From: Pantoea sp. Eser | GTDB taxonomy: Bacteria; Pseudomonadota; Gammaproteobacteria; Enterobacterales; Enterobacteriaceae | Direction: 5' to 3' | NCBI GenBank assembly: GCA_009830035.1 | Contig: SZZY01000003.1 | Coordinates: 62,001 to 126,000 of the forward strand | DNA length: 64,000 nt | Shown: in pieces, positions 1 to 12,942 of the stretch | Layout of the letters: the number at the start of each line of letters is the position of its first letter | Numbering within the stretch: the first letter of the stretch is position 1 | The notes under the pieces: generated by a model | The model's input: only the letters and a program-made list of their open reading frames with translations | Database searches by the model: none | Told to the model about the DNA's origin: nothing | Program-made: the position numbers and the translations under genes

Positions 1-147
1 TGCCGCTAATTTAGGTGGCTGTCGACGCGGTGTTCTCAGAGGAATTCCGTTGTTTCGGCTCCACAGGCTTGATATAACTTGCTGCGTGTGCGTATCCGGC
101 GGGAAGCGCGGGTACGATGTGAAATAATAAAAGAGGGGATGAAGAGA

Positions 148-420
148 GTGAATAAGTCACAGTTGATCGACAAAATTGCTGCGGATGCTGATATTTCTAA
201 AGCAGCAGCGGGACGTGTTTTAGATGCATTCATGGATTCTGTTTCTGACGCGCTGAAAGGCGGCGATGAAGTAGCGCTGGTCGGTTTCGGCACTTTCTCC
301 GTGCGCGAGCGTGCTGCACGCACTGGCCGCAACCCACAAACCGGCAAAGAGATTACGATTCCGGCCGGTAAAGTCCCGGGATTCCGTGCTGGTAAAGCCT
401 TGAAAGACGCAGTCAATTAA
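148..420 (+). CDS. hupB: DNA-binding protein HU-beta
   Basis: Nucleoid-associated histone-like protein of 90 residues; HU dimers bend and compact DNA. The sequence is nearly identical to enterobacterial HU-beta, with the DNA-intercalating Arg-Asn-Pro of the beta arm at residues 61-63. I chose the GTG at 148 because the family protein begins MNKSQ and a GGGG-rich ribosome site lies 9 bases upstream. An in-frame ATG at 139 would add three residues (MKR) and is less likely. It is followed by a strong terminator and then ppiD, the usual order downstream of lon (lon itself lies left of the window). Intact. Confidence 0.97.
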   Translation: MNKSQLIDKIAADADISKAAAGRVLDAFMDSVSDALKGGDEVALVGFGTFSVRERAARTGRNPQTGKEITIPAGKVPGFRAGKALKDAVN

Positions 421-496
421 TAACAACGAAAACGTTCATTGACGTATTTTCTTCAGTGGATCAGAGGACGGTTAACGCGTTCTCATGTAACATACG

Positions 497-523
497 GGCA
501 CATCAATCAGATGTGCCTTTTTT
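497..523 (+). terminator. Rho-independent terminator of hupB
   Basis: Perfect 8-bp stem GGCACATC/GATGTGCC with a 5-base loop, followed directly by six T. It isolates hupB from ppiD. Confidence 0.9.
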
Positions 524-667
524 GTTTTTACCGGCGATAATCAGGCCATAATATGGACCGGGGCTGGCTTGAGGCTGACAGCGAAGTCTGCAGCTGCGTG
601 GTGCGTCAGGATACGGCGTATTGCGCCCGAGCTTTACATTCACACTACAGCGGAGTGTTATCATACC

Positions 668-3029
<2,362 letters not shown>

Positions 3030-3129
3030 AGCGCCACGTATCTCTGATGCTTTGTCTGCTGTAGCAGAATGACTCTGCTAAAGTGAATAGGTCCAACCAG
3101 TTCACTCGCAACAGCAGGAGAGCATAAAC

Positions 3130-3502
3130 ATGCAGACCACAATTAAAGTGCGCGGCTACCATCTTGATGTCTATCAGCACGTTAACAACGCGCGCTATCT
3201 CTAATTCCTCGAGGAGGCGCGCTGGCAATGGCTGGAAGAAGTTCACTGGTTGCTGGAACAGAAACTGGCGTTTGTGGTGGTGAATATCAACATCAACTAT
3301 CGTCGTCCGGCCGTGCTGGGCGACGTACTGGCAATCGACAGCCAGATTACTCAGCTAAACGGAAAAAGCGGAATTATTGCGCAGCGTGTATTGCTGGCGG
3401 GAGAAGAGACGGTGGTCGCTGATGCCCGCGCTGACCTTTGTGTGTATCGATCTGCGAACCCAGAAGGCGGTAGCGCTGGAGGGGGAATTGCGTGAAGACT
3501 GA
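3130..3502 (+). pseudogene. fadM: fadM (ybaW), long-chain acyl-CoA thioesterase, broken
   Basis: Remnant of the hot-dog-fold thioesterase III that clears long-chain acyl-CoAs in beta-oxidation. The N-terminus MQTTIKVRGYHLDVY is clear. A TAA at 3202-3204 replaces the Glu expected in the RYLEFLEE motif. The reading frame then continues (FLEEARW, later INYRRPAVLGD) until about 3430, where a second lesion shifts the frame. The expected C-terminus (LTFVCIDLRTQKA) is found in the next frame, ending at TGA 3500-3502. Two independent lesions make it a secure pseudogene. Confidence 0.88.
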
Positions 3503-3585
3503 CGCGCCTGATGGCCTGAGTGCAGCGTGGTGCATCATGATGAAGCAGAGGCGGCAACGGTGACATGATTGCCGCCCCGATGTGA

Positions 3586-4281
3586 TTACTTCAGGCCGGT
3601 TTTGGCTTTCATGGCGGCCATGACGCCGGCACGATCGTTAAGGTAGCCCTGCAGGCCATTGGCGCGTAAATTGCAGGCGGCACAGTCACCGCAGCCATCG
3701 CCTTTAACGCCGTTGTAGCAGGTCAGCGTCTGCTCGCGCACCAGCGGCAACTGCTGCCAGTAATCCGCCAGCGCCCAGGTTTCAGCTTTATTCAGCCACA
3801 TCAGTGGGGTTTCAAAACGTACCTCGCGCGCCATACCAAGGCTCATCGCATGATTCAGCGCTTTGACAAACTCATCGCGACAGTCGGGATAGCCAGAAAA
3901 GTCTGTTTCGCATACCCCGGTAATCACCGCTTCCGCTTCAACCTCATAAGCATAAACTGACGCCAGAGTCAGGAACAGGATATTGCGTCCCGGCACGAAG
4001 GTGCTCGGCAAGCCGCTGGCACTTGGATCGTAGGTCGGAACCGGGATGTTATCCCGCGTCAGGCTGCTGACAGCCAGATCGTTCAGCATCTTCACATCTA
4101 GCACTTTATGGGCGCGTACCCCCAGCCTGATGGCCAGCTCGCGAGCTACCTCGATCTCTTCGCGATGACGCTGACCATAATCGAACGTGACACAGTAAAC
4201 TTCATCGTATTGCTGTAACGCCTGAACAAGGCAGGTGGTGGAATCTTGTCCACCGCTAAAAACGACAACGGCGCGTTTCAT
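3586..4281 (-). CDS. queC: 7-cyano-7-deazaguanine (preQ0) synthase
   Basis: Converts 7-carboxy-7-deazaguanine plus ammonia and ATP to preQ0 in queuosine tRNA-modification synthesis. 231 residues, the family length, starting MKRAVVV. The PP-loop SGGQDSTT is at residues 9-16 and the zinc-binding cysteines are at 188, 197, 200 and 203. Intact although both neighbours (fadM, ybaE) are broken. Confidence 0.97.
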   Translation of the reverse strand: MKRAVVVFSGGQDSTTCLVQALQQYDEVYCVTFDYGQRHREEIEVARELAIRLGVRAHKVLDVKMLNDLAVSSLTRDNIPVPTYDPSASGLPSTFVPGRNILFLTLASVYAYEVEAEAVITGVCETDFSGYPDCRDEFVKALNHAMSLGMAREVRFETPLMWLNKAETWALADYWQQLPLVREQTLTCYNGVKGDGCGDCAACNLRANGLQGYLNDRAGVMAAMKAKTGLK

Positions 4282-4322
4282 GCTATTTTCCCGATGGTGA
4301 GTTATGCGCTTATGGTAATGCC

Positions 4323-6039
4323 TCACTCCGCCGCTGAACAGCTGCGCGGGCGATCAATCGGCGGCGGGATCCAGGCGCGACTGAAATCGAACCAGCCCAG
4401 GGTGTTCAGCTGAATGCCGTCAACGCCGGGCGGCGCGTAGATCTGATAGCGGTAATTGAACAGCGGCAGCAGGATACCGGTGCTCATCAGCTGATGATAG
4501 AGCTGATGCAGGTCCTGGCCACGGGCCTTACCGTCGGCCAGTTGCTGCAGGGTCAGCAGTTGCGTTTGTACCGCTTCACCCTGAGCGGTGGACATGAAAG
4601 GGCGCCACACTCTGTCGAGCTGTAACCAGCCAGCCAAGGTAAACACCGGCGCATCCCCGATCAGCCGATCTCCCATCACGATATCCTCTATTAATCTGCG
4701 GCACGCTGTGCCAGCTTTTAACCTCATGAAACACCACCCGCAGCGTGCAGCCGTGCTGCTGCAATAGCTGGCGCAGCGCCTCAGCGGTCTGGTGCAGTTC
4801 CACCGGTAGCTGATAATACAGCGTCAGGCTGGATGGCAGTGGCAGTGTTTCGGCATCAATCAGCGGCACCGGCCAGCCTGGCAGTAACTCCTGACTGGGG
4901 GTAATCAACCCTTCATCAAGTGGCAAGCGCGCAATAATGCCGCTTTGCTGGATCAGCTGGAACAGCCGTCGTGCCTGAGCAGGCGTAAAACCGGCGCGTG
5001 GCCGACAGAGCAGATAACAAAAGCCGAGGCTGATACTGCTGCTGACCTGTTGCAGGGACTTCAGATCGCCGGCGTCGCTAATCGCAATCTGCACCGGATG
5101 ACGGCAACTGCTGCCGAGCATCGGATCAAACAGCTGTGGGGTAATCCAGTACTCCACCGCCTGCAGCAAAGGCAGACGCAGATGCCAGCGGGCATGGCTT
5201 TCGATTCTCACCAGTTCCGGGGTGAAATGCATTAGTTTCCACGGGCCACTGCCGATGCTGGCATCGTCGTGATGTGGCAGCAGGCACAGCAGATGGGCGA
5301 GACGATGGGGCAGCCAGAAATCGCTGCGCCGCAGGGTAAACCGCACTGCGAGCGGATGGGGCGCAGCGATGTTGACCACCTCAGCCAGCAGCGTGCTGAC
5401 ACGCGGGTCCTGTAACAGCTGCTGCAACTGCGTAACCAGCTGATCGGTCCGAATCGGCTCCTCGTTATGCCACACCAGTTGCGGGCGTATCCAGAACAGC
5501 CAGCTGCAGGCGGACGCATCGTGTTGTCAGTGATGGGCCAGATCCCCGACCGGCTCATCCTGCTCAAAACGGGTCAGCCCGGAATAGAGCTGACGCACCA
5601 GATGCTGTTCGGCCCGGCCGGTGATGTGTCGCGGCTCGGTGCTTTCCAGCGGACGATAGTACGGAATGCGTAGAACCGGTGAATCGTTCTGCCACTGCCC
5701 GCCCATCAGCGGCCGCAGCATATTAATCAGCCGTTCCGGTGGGACATCCAGCAATTGCAGCGCGTCGGCGGTATCGCCGGCATCCAGTTGGCGTTGCAGT
5801 AACTGCTGACGCAGCTGCTCAGGCGAGCACAGAAACTGCAGCAGTCCCTTCTTGCCACGACCCGGCTCGCCGTGCCATTGCAACCAGCCGGCATGCTGCC
5901 ATTGGGACAGAAGGGTACGCAGATGGCGATTACTACAGATGCAGTGACGGGCCATCTCGGCAACGCAGGTTTGCTGGGCTGCCCCCTGACTTTGTTGCCA
6001 CAGGCGCTGAAACTGATTAAGACGGTTAAGCTGACGCAT
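4323..6039 (-). pseudogene. ybaE: ybaE, SgrR-like regulator/solute-binding protein, broken
   Basis: SgrR-family protein: N-terminal winged-helix domain (MRQLNRLNQFQRLWQ...) followed by a solute-binding-protein-type domain, ending in APPGVDGIQLNTLGW. After GDLAHH a TGA (5527-5529) replaces a conserved Trp; the frame stays open beyond it. A frameshift near 4680-4700 then moves the C-terminal part (IVMGDRLIGDAPVFTL onward) to another frame. Position between queC and cof is the standard enterobacterial one. Function in E. coli is undefined. Confidence 0.87.
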
Positions 6040-6126
6040 AGTAAACTCGGAACAGTTTTTTCAAAGTATTCACTATTAGTTCCGTAATTAACAGGCAATA
6101 GTAGGGCTCATCTTTACAGCAGAGGA

Positions 6127-6958
6127 ATGATTATTGTGCGCTTAGCCGCTTTCGATATGGATGGCACCCTGTTACTGCCCGATCATCAGTTGGGCCAGTA
6201 AACGCTGGCTAGCCTGCATGCCTTGCACTAGCGCGGCATTCATCTAGCGCTGACCACTGGCCGTCACCTGCTGGAGATGCAGATCCTGCGGCAACAGATG
6301 ATCCTGCCAGCGTGGCTGATCACCGGAAACGGCACCCGGATACACGATCAACAGGGTAATCTGCTGTTTGCTCAGGAGCTGCCGCCTCAGGTGGAGGAAG
6401 AGGTGATCCACAGCCACTGGCAGACCCGCGCCAGCATTCATCTCTTCAACAATCGGGGCTGGTTCACCGATCGTCCGCAGCCGGATCTACTGGCGGCTCA
6501 TCAGATGAGCGGATTCCACTATCAGCTGCCAGCTGCGCGATTTAAAAACCATGCCGGCACATCAGGTCACTAAAACCTGTTTTGTCGATGATCATCAGTC
6601 GCTCTGCCAGTTAAAAACGCAGCTGGATGCCGCGCTGGGCGAGCAGGCCAGTATCTGTTTCTCCGCCGCCGATTTCCTCGAGGTATTGCCTAAAAACTGC
6701 AACAAAGGCAACGCCCTAGCACGGCTCTGCGAGGGTCTTTCATTGACCCTGGCGGAGTGCATGGCGTTTGGCGATGCGATGAACGATCGGGAGATGCTGG
6801 CGTAGGTGGGGCACGGTTTTATCATGGGCAATGCGATGGCGCAGTTAAAGGCGGCGTTACCGCATCTGCCGGTATTAGGGCATTGCGAGACACAGGCGGT
6901 GTCTCACTATTTAAATCACTGGCTGGCGACACCCCACCTCGCGTATTCCCCCGAATGA
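6127..6958 (+). pseudogene. cof: cof, HAD-type HMP-PP phosphatase, multiply broken
   Basis: HAD-superfamily phosphatase that acts on thiamin-pyrimidine pyrophosphate and sugar phosphates. The catalytic motif I FDMDGTL, the cap segment TRASIHLF and the late motif [11 protein letters not shown] are all recognisable. In-frame stops are TAA 6199-6201, TAG 6229-6231 and TAG 6803-6805, and a frameshift lies near 6550. The homologous C-terminus (HLAYSPE) ends at TGA 6956-6958. Four lesions show long-standing inactivity. Confidence 0.9.
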
Positions 6959-6973
6959 TGAGGATTGCCGTGT

Positions 6974-6997
6974 ACCGGACAGGAGGTCCGGTTTTTT
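6974..6997. terminator. Rho-independent terminator between convergent cof and cdsH
   Basis: ACCGGAC/GTCCGGT stem with a 5-base loop and six T on the plus strand. Its T-run overlaps the end of the convergent cdsH remnant. Confidence 0.8.
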
Positions 6998-8037
6998 ATT
7001 CCAGCTCGCGCTGCCACGGCGTGATATCACCGATGTGTTTCGCTACCCACTCCGGCTGATAATAGCTATCCGGATAACGCTCGCCGCTGTCACACAGCAG
7101 AGTCACCAGCACGCCCGGCTGGTTAGCCGCCGGTAAACGTTTCGCACCTGCATCATGCCCCAGAAATTAGTACCGGTAGAGGCACCGGGTTTGCGTCCAA
7201 GAATTTTTTCCAGCTTCAGCATCGCGGCCAGCGTCGCGCCATCGGGGACTTTGATCATTTCGTCAATCACGTCTGGCATAAACGAAGGCTCTACCCGCGG
7301 ACGGCCAATGCCTTCAATCAGGCTGCCGCGCGTGCTGGTCAGGCTGGCATCGCGCTGATGCCAGTAATCAAAAAACATCGGGTGCTGTGGATCGACCACC
7401 AGTAACTGCGTGGAGAAACCCTGATAGCGGATATAACGTCCCAGCGTGGCGGAAGTGACGCCGGTACCGGCGCTCATGATCAGCGTGTGGGGAACGGGGT
7501 AGGGCTCATGCTGCATCTGGCGAAAAATGCTTTCGGCAATGTTGTTATTACCGCGCCAGTCGGTTGCCCGCTCGGCATAAGGTAAACTGGTCCATAAAGT
7601 GACCGTTCAGCTCGCGCGCCAGCCGTTCAGATTCGACATAGAGCTGGCAGGGATCGTCAACGAAATGGCACTGCCCGCCATAAAAGGTGATCTGCTCAAT
7701 TTTTCGCTTCGCCGTGCTGGCGGGCATTACCGCGATAAACGGCAGGGCCCAGCAGCCGTGCGAAGTACGCCTCAGAAACCGCAGTGCTGCCTGACGAGGC
7801 TTCAATTATTGGCGTATCCTGATCCTGCTTAATCCAGCCGTTCGCCAGGCCATACAGAAACAGTGACCGCGCCAGTCGGTGCTTGAGGCTGCCGCTCGGA
7901 TGCGTGCTCTCATCTTTCAGGTAAAACAAGATGCCGGGATAATCCGCCAGATCGAAACGGATCAGGTGGGTTTCAGCCGATCGTTGAAAATCGGCGTTAA
8001 TTTCGTTGATAGCGTGGCGAATCCAGCAACTGTGCAT
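6996..8037 (-). pseudogene. cdsH: cdsH, PLP-dependent L-cysteine desulfhydrase, multiply frameshifted
   Basis: PLP-dependent cysteine synthase-fold enzyme of the Salmonella CdsH type, which degrades excess cysteine. The N-terminal PLP-lysine segment ([13 protein letters not shown]), the EASSGSTA loop, [15 protein letters not shown] and the C-terminal GDITPWQRELE are all present but spread over three frames. Frameshifts fall near 7120, 7530 and 7750. It is divergent from decR, the arrangement known for cdsH and its regulator in Salmonella. Both genes of the pair are dead. Confidence 0.82.
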
Positions 8038-8153
8038 TTTATGCGTCCGGCAGTGAGAGTTGCGGCTATTTTAAGGCACGAGCAGGAAAAAGAGATTGCA
8101 ATATTGACGCTAAAATAACGCTAATGGAGAAAATCATTCTCTCGGAGTGGCGA

Positions 8154-8312
8154 ATGTTAGATAAAACTGACCTGAAACTGCTGGCGTTGCTGTAACGCGA
8201 TTGTACGCTGTCGCTGCAGGCATTAGCCGAGGCGGTCAACCTCACCACCACGTCCTGCTGGAAGCGCCTGAAAAAGCTCGAAGATGATGGAATTATTCGC
8301 GCTCGGGTGGCG
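8154..8312 (+). pseudogene. decR: decR (ybaO) N-terminal remnant, Lrp/AsnC-type regulator
   Basis: First about 53 codons of the cysteine-responsive Lrp-family regulator, including the helix-turn-helix ([19 protein letters not shown]). A TAA at 8193-8195 replaces a conserved Gln at codon 14. At 8304-8312 the sequence passes, in the same frame, directly into the middle of mdlA. The C-terminal ligand domain of DecR and the first about 130 codons of MdlA are missing, so one deletion joined the two genes. Confidence 0.85.
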
Positions 8313-9370
8313 TTTGCTGCCGGTGAAGGGGTACTGACGCTGGTCGATTCACTGGTGATGGGCTGCGTTGTGCAGCTTGTGATGAGCACCCAAATCAGCT
8401 GGCAGCTGACGCTGCTTTCGCTGGTGCCGATGCCGATCATTGCGATCGTCGCTACGGTAATCAGCTGCACCATCGCTTTAAGCTGGCGCAGGCCGCCTTC
8501 TCCAGCCTCAACGATCAGACGCACGAGAGCCTGACCAGTATCCGGATGATCAAATCCTTTGGTCTGGAACAGCATCAGTCGCAGCAGTTCTCTGACATCG
8601 CCCGCGATACCGGTGAAAAGAACCTGCGGGTGGCGATCCGGGAATTTCACTATCCGGCCAGTGCCGGTCCGGTGCTGAGTCAGGTCAGTTTAGAACTGAA
8701 GCCCGGCGAGATGCTAGGGCTGTGCGGCCCGACCGGCAGCGGCAAGAGTACGCTGCTCAGCCTGATCCAGCGCCATTTTGATATCCAGCAGGGCGATATC
8801 CGCTATCACCAGATTCCGCTGCCACAGCTGCGGCTGGCGGTGGTCAGTCAGACCCCGTTTCTGTTTTCCGACAGCGTCGCCAGTAACATCGCGCTGGGAA
8901 AACCGGTTGCGACCCAGCAGGAAATTGAGCGGGCCGCCACGCTGGCCTGCGTTCACGAGGATATTCTGCGGCTGCCGCAGGGCTATTAAACCGAGGTCGG
9001 GGAGCGCGGTGTTATGCTGTCAGGCGGGCAGAAGCAGCGTATCTCGATTGCCCGCGCGCTGTTGCTGAACGCGGAAATCCTGGTGCTTGATGATACGCTG
9101 TCGGCGGTAGATGGCCGTACCGAGCATGAAATATTGCACAATCTGCGCCAGTGGGGACGGGGCCGGACCCTGATCATCAGCGCCCACCGTTTATCGGCGC
9201 TGACTGAAACCAGTGAGATTCTGGTGCTGCAACACGGCATCATCGCGCAGCGTGGCGATCATGATGCGCTGGCGGATTGTGCTGGCTGGTATCGCGACAT
9301 GTACCGTTATCAGCAGCTGGAGGCCGCGCTGGATGACGATGAGAATGAGAAAGGAGTGCCGCATGGCTAA
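8304..9370 (+). pseudogene. mdlA: mdlA, ABC-type multidrug exporter half, truncated and deleted
   Basis: Remnant of the MdlA half-transporter. It begins mid-membrane-domain ([17 protein letters not shown]). A frameshift lies near 8450. A second large internal deletion at 8627-8635 joins the membrane domain to the nucleotide-binding domain and removes several membrane segments. A short deletion precedes RLAVVSQ. The Walker A GPTGSGKST and signature [14 protein letters not shown] remain. An ochre stop at 8987-8989 interrupts GY-TEVGERG. The old stop (9368-9370) overlaps mdlB. Secure pseudogene. Confidence 0.9.
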
Positions 9371-10980
9371 GTCTGCCCTCTTGTGGCCCACTCTGAAGCG
9401 CCTGTCAAGTTACGGCAAGCCGTGGTGGAAATCCCTGTCGCTTGCGGTGGGCATGTTATGGATTGCCGCCGCCGAAGTGACTGGGCTGGTGCTGGTCAGT
9501 TACTTCATCGACAATCTGGTGGCGAAACATCAAATGCCGTGGGGTCTGTTGCCGGGCTGGTGGTAAGTTTTATCCTGCTGCAGCTGCTGGCGGCCGCCCT
9601 GCATTACTGGCAGGCGTTGCTGTTTAACCGTGCCGCCATTGGCGTAGTGCAGCGCTTACGCAGCGACGCGATGAATGCCGCGCTGTGCCAGCCGCTCAGC
9701 GCCTTCGACACCCAGCCGGTCGGACAGATTATTTCGCGCGTCACCAATGACACCGAAGTAGTCCGCGATCTCTATGTCACGGTGGTGGCGACGGTACTGC
9801 GCAGCGCAGCTACTTGGCTGACATCAATAACGGCTTTAACGAAGTGATCAGCGGTATGAGCGTGATCCAGCTCCAGCAGTTTCGTCAGCAGGCGCGTTTT
9901 GGCGAGCGGATGGGTGAGGCGGGTCGGTCGCACTATCTGCACGGATGGAAACGCTACGGCTTGACGGTTTTCTGCTGCGGCCGTTATTAAGCCTGTTTTC
10001 AGCCATGGTGCTGTGCGGGTTGCTGATGCTGTTCAGTTTCTCCGTTCCCGGCGTGTTTGAAGTCGGGGTGCTGCACGCCTTTATTACCTATCTGGGACGG
10101 CTGAATGAGCCGCTGATCGAGTTACCACCCAGCAATCGATGTTGCAACAGGCGGTGTGGTGTCAGGCGAGCGTATCTTCGAGCTGATGGATGCGGCGCAG
10201 CAGCAGTATGGGCCCGATGCGCGGCCGCTGGCCTCCGGTCGTCTGACCCTGAAAAACCTGAGCTTTGCCTATCGTGAAGATCGTGATGTGCTCAGCGACA
10301 TCAATCTTGAGGTGCCGTCACGCAGCTTTGTGGCGCTGGTCGGGCATACCGGCAGCGGTAAAAGCACCCTAGCAAATCTGTTAATGGGTTACTACCCGAT
10401 TACCCGCGGTGAGATTCGCATTGATGACCGTCCGATTGGTGAACTCAGCCATGCGGTGCTGCGGCGGGGTATCGCGATGGTGCAGCAGGATCCGGTGGTG
10501 CTGGCGGATACGCTGCTGGCTAACGTCCGGCTCGGCCGCGAGATCAGCGAAGAGGCGGTCTGGACGGTGCTGGAGCAGGTGCAGCTGGCCCCTCTGGCGC
10601 GCGCCTTACCTGAAGGTATTCACACCCGGCTGGGCGAGCAGGGCAACAATCTGTCGGTGGGGCAAAAGCAACTGCTGGCGCTGGTCGATCTGCTGCAGGT
10701 GATGATCCTCGACTAGGCGACAGCCAACATCGACTCGGGTACCGAGCAGGCGATTCAGCAGACGCTGCGAACCCTTCGCCAGCACAGTACGCTGGTGGTG
10801 ATTGCGCACCGACTCTCGACGATTACCGAAGCCGATAACATCCTGGTGCTGCATCGTGGCAGGGTAGTCGAGCAGGGAAATCACTCGCAATTACTGGCGC
10901 TGCAGGGCCGTTACTGGCAGCTGTATCAGCTGCAGCAGGTAGGCGTGGCGACGGGCATCCCCTTAACAACCGCAGGGTAA
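9363..10980 (+). pseudogene. mdlB: mdlB, ABC-type multidrug exporter half, broken
   Basis: Partner of MdlA. Starts [14 protein letters not shown] at the ATG overlapping the end of mdlA. Frameshifts fall near 9555, 9930 and 10125. A deletion of roughly 60 codons near 9810 joins VLRSAA to [10 protein letters not shown] small deletion lies before Walker B. The in-frame TAG at 10714-10716 directly follows MILD, so it replaces the catalytic Glu of the Walker B motif. Walker [10 protein letters not shown] and the D/H-loop region ([19 protein letters not shown]) are otherwise preserved. Confidence 0.9.
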
Positions 10981-10982
10981 GT

Positions 10983-10999
10983 TGCACTTTTTTGCGCGT
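10983..10999 (+). promoter_or_regulatory. candidate NtrC box 1 upstream of glnK
   Basis: TGCACTTTTTTGCGCGT resembles the NtrC enhancer consensus TGCAC(Y)-N5-GGTGCA. It lies about 185 bp upstream of the sigma-54 promoter and about four helical turns from box 2. Confidence 0.6.
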
Positions 11000-11023
11000 G
11001 TTTATCAGAATAATCTGTATAAA

Positions 11024-11040
11024 TGCACTACTTTGACGCC
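11024..11040 (+). promoter_or_regulatory. candidate NtrC box 2 upstream of glnK
   Basis: TGCACTACTTTGACGCC is a second NtrC-like site, 41 bp from the first, so both sit on the same DNA face. Tandem NtrC boxes are expected upstream of glnK-amtB. Confidence 0.65.
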
Positions 11041-11167
11041 TGTCTCACCAAAGGAGTGCATTCGCTTTTCTGGCGGTGCGCCATTCTCTGCGCCGCTGAC
11101 TTACCTCCGACAAAACACGCCTTGCCCCGTCTCGCCTCGGTAATTGATTCCACTGTTTTTTTATTTA

Positions 11168-11183
11168 TGGCATAGGCTTTGCT
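11168..11183 (+). promoter_or_regulatory. sigma-54 promoter of glnK-amtB
   Basis: TGGCATAGGCTTTGCT has the -24 GG and -12 GC elements separated by exactly 10 bases (11169-11170 and 11181-11182), as sigma-54 requires. It is 54 bases before the glnK ATG. Confidence 0.88.
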
Positions 11184-11236
11184 TAGATCCCTGCGTGTCC
11201 GTGAGACTCACTCATTTAATCGCTGGAGGGGATCCA

Positions 11237-11575
11237 ATGAAGCTGGTTACCGTCGTAATTAAGCCATTCAAGCTGGAGGATGTGCGTGAAGGGTTATCCT
11301 CTATCGGCATTCAGGGGCTGACCGTCTCCGAAGTAAAAGGTTTTGGTCGTCAGAAAGGCCATGCGGAGCTTTACCGTGGCGCAGAGTATAGCGTGAACTT
11401 CCTGCCTAAAGTTAAAATTGACATCGCCATCGCTGACGATCAGTTAGACGAAGTGGTGGATGTCATCAGTAAAGCGGCTTACACCGGCAAAATTGGCGAC
11501 GGTAAAATTTTCGTGGCTGAACTGCAGCGCGTCATTCGTATTCGTACCGGCGAGAGTAACGAAGCCGCTCTGTAA
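11237..11575 (+). CDS. glnK: nitrogen regulatory protein P-II
   Basis: PII signal protein of 112 residues. It binds 2-oxoglutarate and ATP/ADP, is uridylylated on Tyr51 (present in the T-loop RGAEYSVNF), and blocks the AmtB channel when nitrogen is sufficient. A strong ribosome site GGAGGGG precedes the ATG. It is co-transcribed with amtB 22 bases downstream, from the sigma-54 promoter with NtrC boxes described above. Intact. Confidence 0.97.
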   Translation: MKLVTVVIKPFKLEDVREGLSSIGIQGLTVSEVKGFGRQKGHAELYRGAEYSVNFLPKVKIDIAIADDQLDEVVDVISKAAYTGKIGDGKIFVAELQRVIRIRTGESNEAAL

Positions 11576-11597
11576 TTAGGACTCAGTACTGTGTGGG

Positions 11598-12893
11598 ATG
11601 GAAAAAATGAATAAAGTTTTCGCTAAGTTGGGCCTCACCAACCTGGCACTGTTACCATCGCTCGCGATGGCTGCACCTGCCGTTGCGGACAAGGCTGATA
11701 ACGCATTTATGATGATTTGCACCGCGCTGGTGCTGTTTATGTCGATTCCAGGTATTGCGCTGTTTTACAGCGGATTGATTCGCGGCAAGAACGTCCTCTC
11801 CATGCTGACGCAGGTGGCAGTAACCTTCTCGTTGGTCTGCGTATTGTGGATGGTTTACGGCTATTCACTGGCCTTCAGCGAAGGTAACGCCTTCTTTGGT
11901 GGCTTCGGCTGGGCGATGCTGAAAAACATCCAGCTGACCGCAGTAATCGGCAGCTTCTACCAGTATATCCACGTTGCCTTCCAGGCGTCATTTGCCTGTA
12001 TCACCGTCGGCCTAATTGTTGGTGCCATCGCCGAACGTATCCGCTTCTCTGCCGTGCTGATTTTTGTCGGCGTCTGGCTGACCCTGGCCTATCTGCCTAT
12101 CGCACACATAGTGTGGGCGGGCGGCTTCCTGGCTCAGGATGGCGCGCTGGACTTCGCTGGCGGCACCGTGGTGCACATTAATGCCGCGGTTGCCGGACTG
12201 GTTGGTGCTTATCTAGTCGGCAAACGTGCTGGCTTCGGCAAAGAAGCGTTCAAACCGCATAACCTGCCCATGGTCTTCACCGGTACCGCCATCCTCTACG
12301 TGGGCTGGTTTGGTTTCAACGCCGGTTCTGCCTCGGCGGCTAACGAAATTGCTGCGCTGGCCTTCCTGAATACCGTTGTAGCCACCGCGGGCGCGGTGCT
12401 GTCATGGACCTTTGGTGAGTGGGCGGTACGCGGTAAACCTTCACTGCTGGGTGCCTGTTCTGGCTTCATCGCCGGCCTGGTGGCTATCACTCCGGCTTGT
12501 GGTTACGTGGGTGTCGGCGGGGCGTTGATTATTGGTCTGGTTGGCGGACTGGCCGGACTGTGGGGCGTCACCACCCTGAAGAAATGGCTGCGGGTGGACG
12601 ATCCCTGCGATGTGTTCGGCGTACACGGTGTCTGCGGCATCGTGGGCTGTATCCTGACCGGCGTCTTCGCATCGTCTTCACTGGGCGGTGTGGGCTACGC
12701 TGAGGGCGTGACCATGGGCCATCAGGTGTGGGTGCAGCTGTTCAGCGTCGGCCTGACCATCGTCTGGTCTGGCGTGGTAGCCTTCATCGGCTTCAAGCTG
12801 GCGGACATGATTGTCGGACTGCGCGTGCCGGAAGAGCATGAGCGTGAAGGTCTGGACGTCAACAGCCACGGCGAGAACGCCTATAACCAGTAA
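11598..12893 (+). CDS. amtB: ammonium transporter AmtB
   Basis: Trimeric inner-membrane ammonium channel of 431 residues. An N-terminal signal peptide ends near AMAAP, followed by 11 membrane helices. The pore twin histidines are His193 (VVHINAA) and His343 (FGVHGVCG), counted from the ATG at 11598. A second in-frame ATG nine bases later is an alternative start. The C-terminal tail GLDVNSHGENAY, which contacts GlnK, is intact. Operon with glnK. Confidence 0.97.
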   Translation: MEKMNKVFAKLGLTNLALLPSLAMAAPAVADKADNAFMMICTALVLFMSIPGIALFYSGLIRGKNVLSMLTQVAVTFSLVCVLWMVYGYSLAFSEGNAFFGGFGWAMLKNIQLTAVIGSFYQYIHVAFQASFACITVGLIVGAIAERIRFSAVLIFVGVWLTLAYLPIAHIVWAGGFLAQDGALDFAGGTVVHINAAVAGLVGAYLVGKRAGFGKEAFKPHNLPMVFTGTAILYVGWFGFNAGSASAANEIAALAFLNTVVATAGAVLSWTFGEWAVRGKPSLLGACSGFIAGLVAITPACGYVGVGGALIIGLVGGLAGLWGVTTLKKWLRVDDPCDVFGVHGVCGIVGCILTGVFASSSLGGVGYAEGVTMGHQVWVQLFSVGLTIVWSGVVAFIGFKLADMIVGLRVPEEHEREGLDVNSHGENAYNQ

Positions 12894-12917
12894 GTTTGCG
12901 TCGACAGTTTGAAATCA

Positions 12918-12942
12918 GGGGCGAGCAATCGCCCCTTTTTTT
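12918..12942 (+). terminator. Rho-independent terminator of glnK-amtB
   Basis: GGGGCGA-GCAA-TCGCCCC stem-loop followed by seven T. The T-run overlaps the stop region of the convergent tesB remnant. Confidence 0.9.

Noticed and set aside
139..420. hupB starting at the upstream ATG (MKRVNKSQ)
   Set aside because: The family N-terminus is MNKSQ and the GTG at 148 has better spacing to the purine-rich ribosome site.
3551..3577. Terminator at the GGCGGCAA/TTGCCGCC inverted repeat between fadM and queC
   Set aside because: The loop is long and there is no T-run on either strand.
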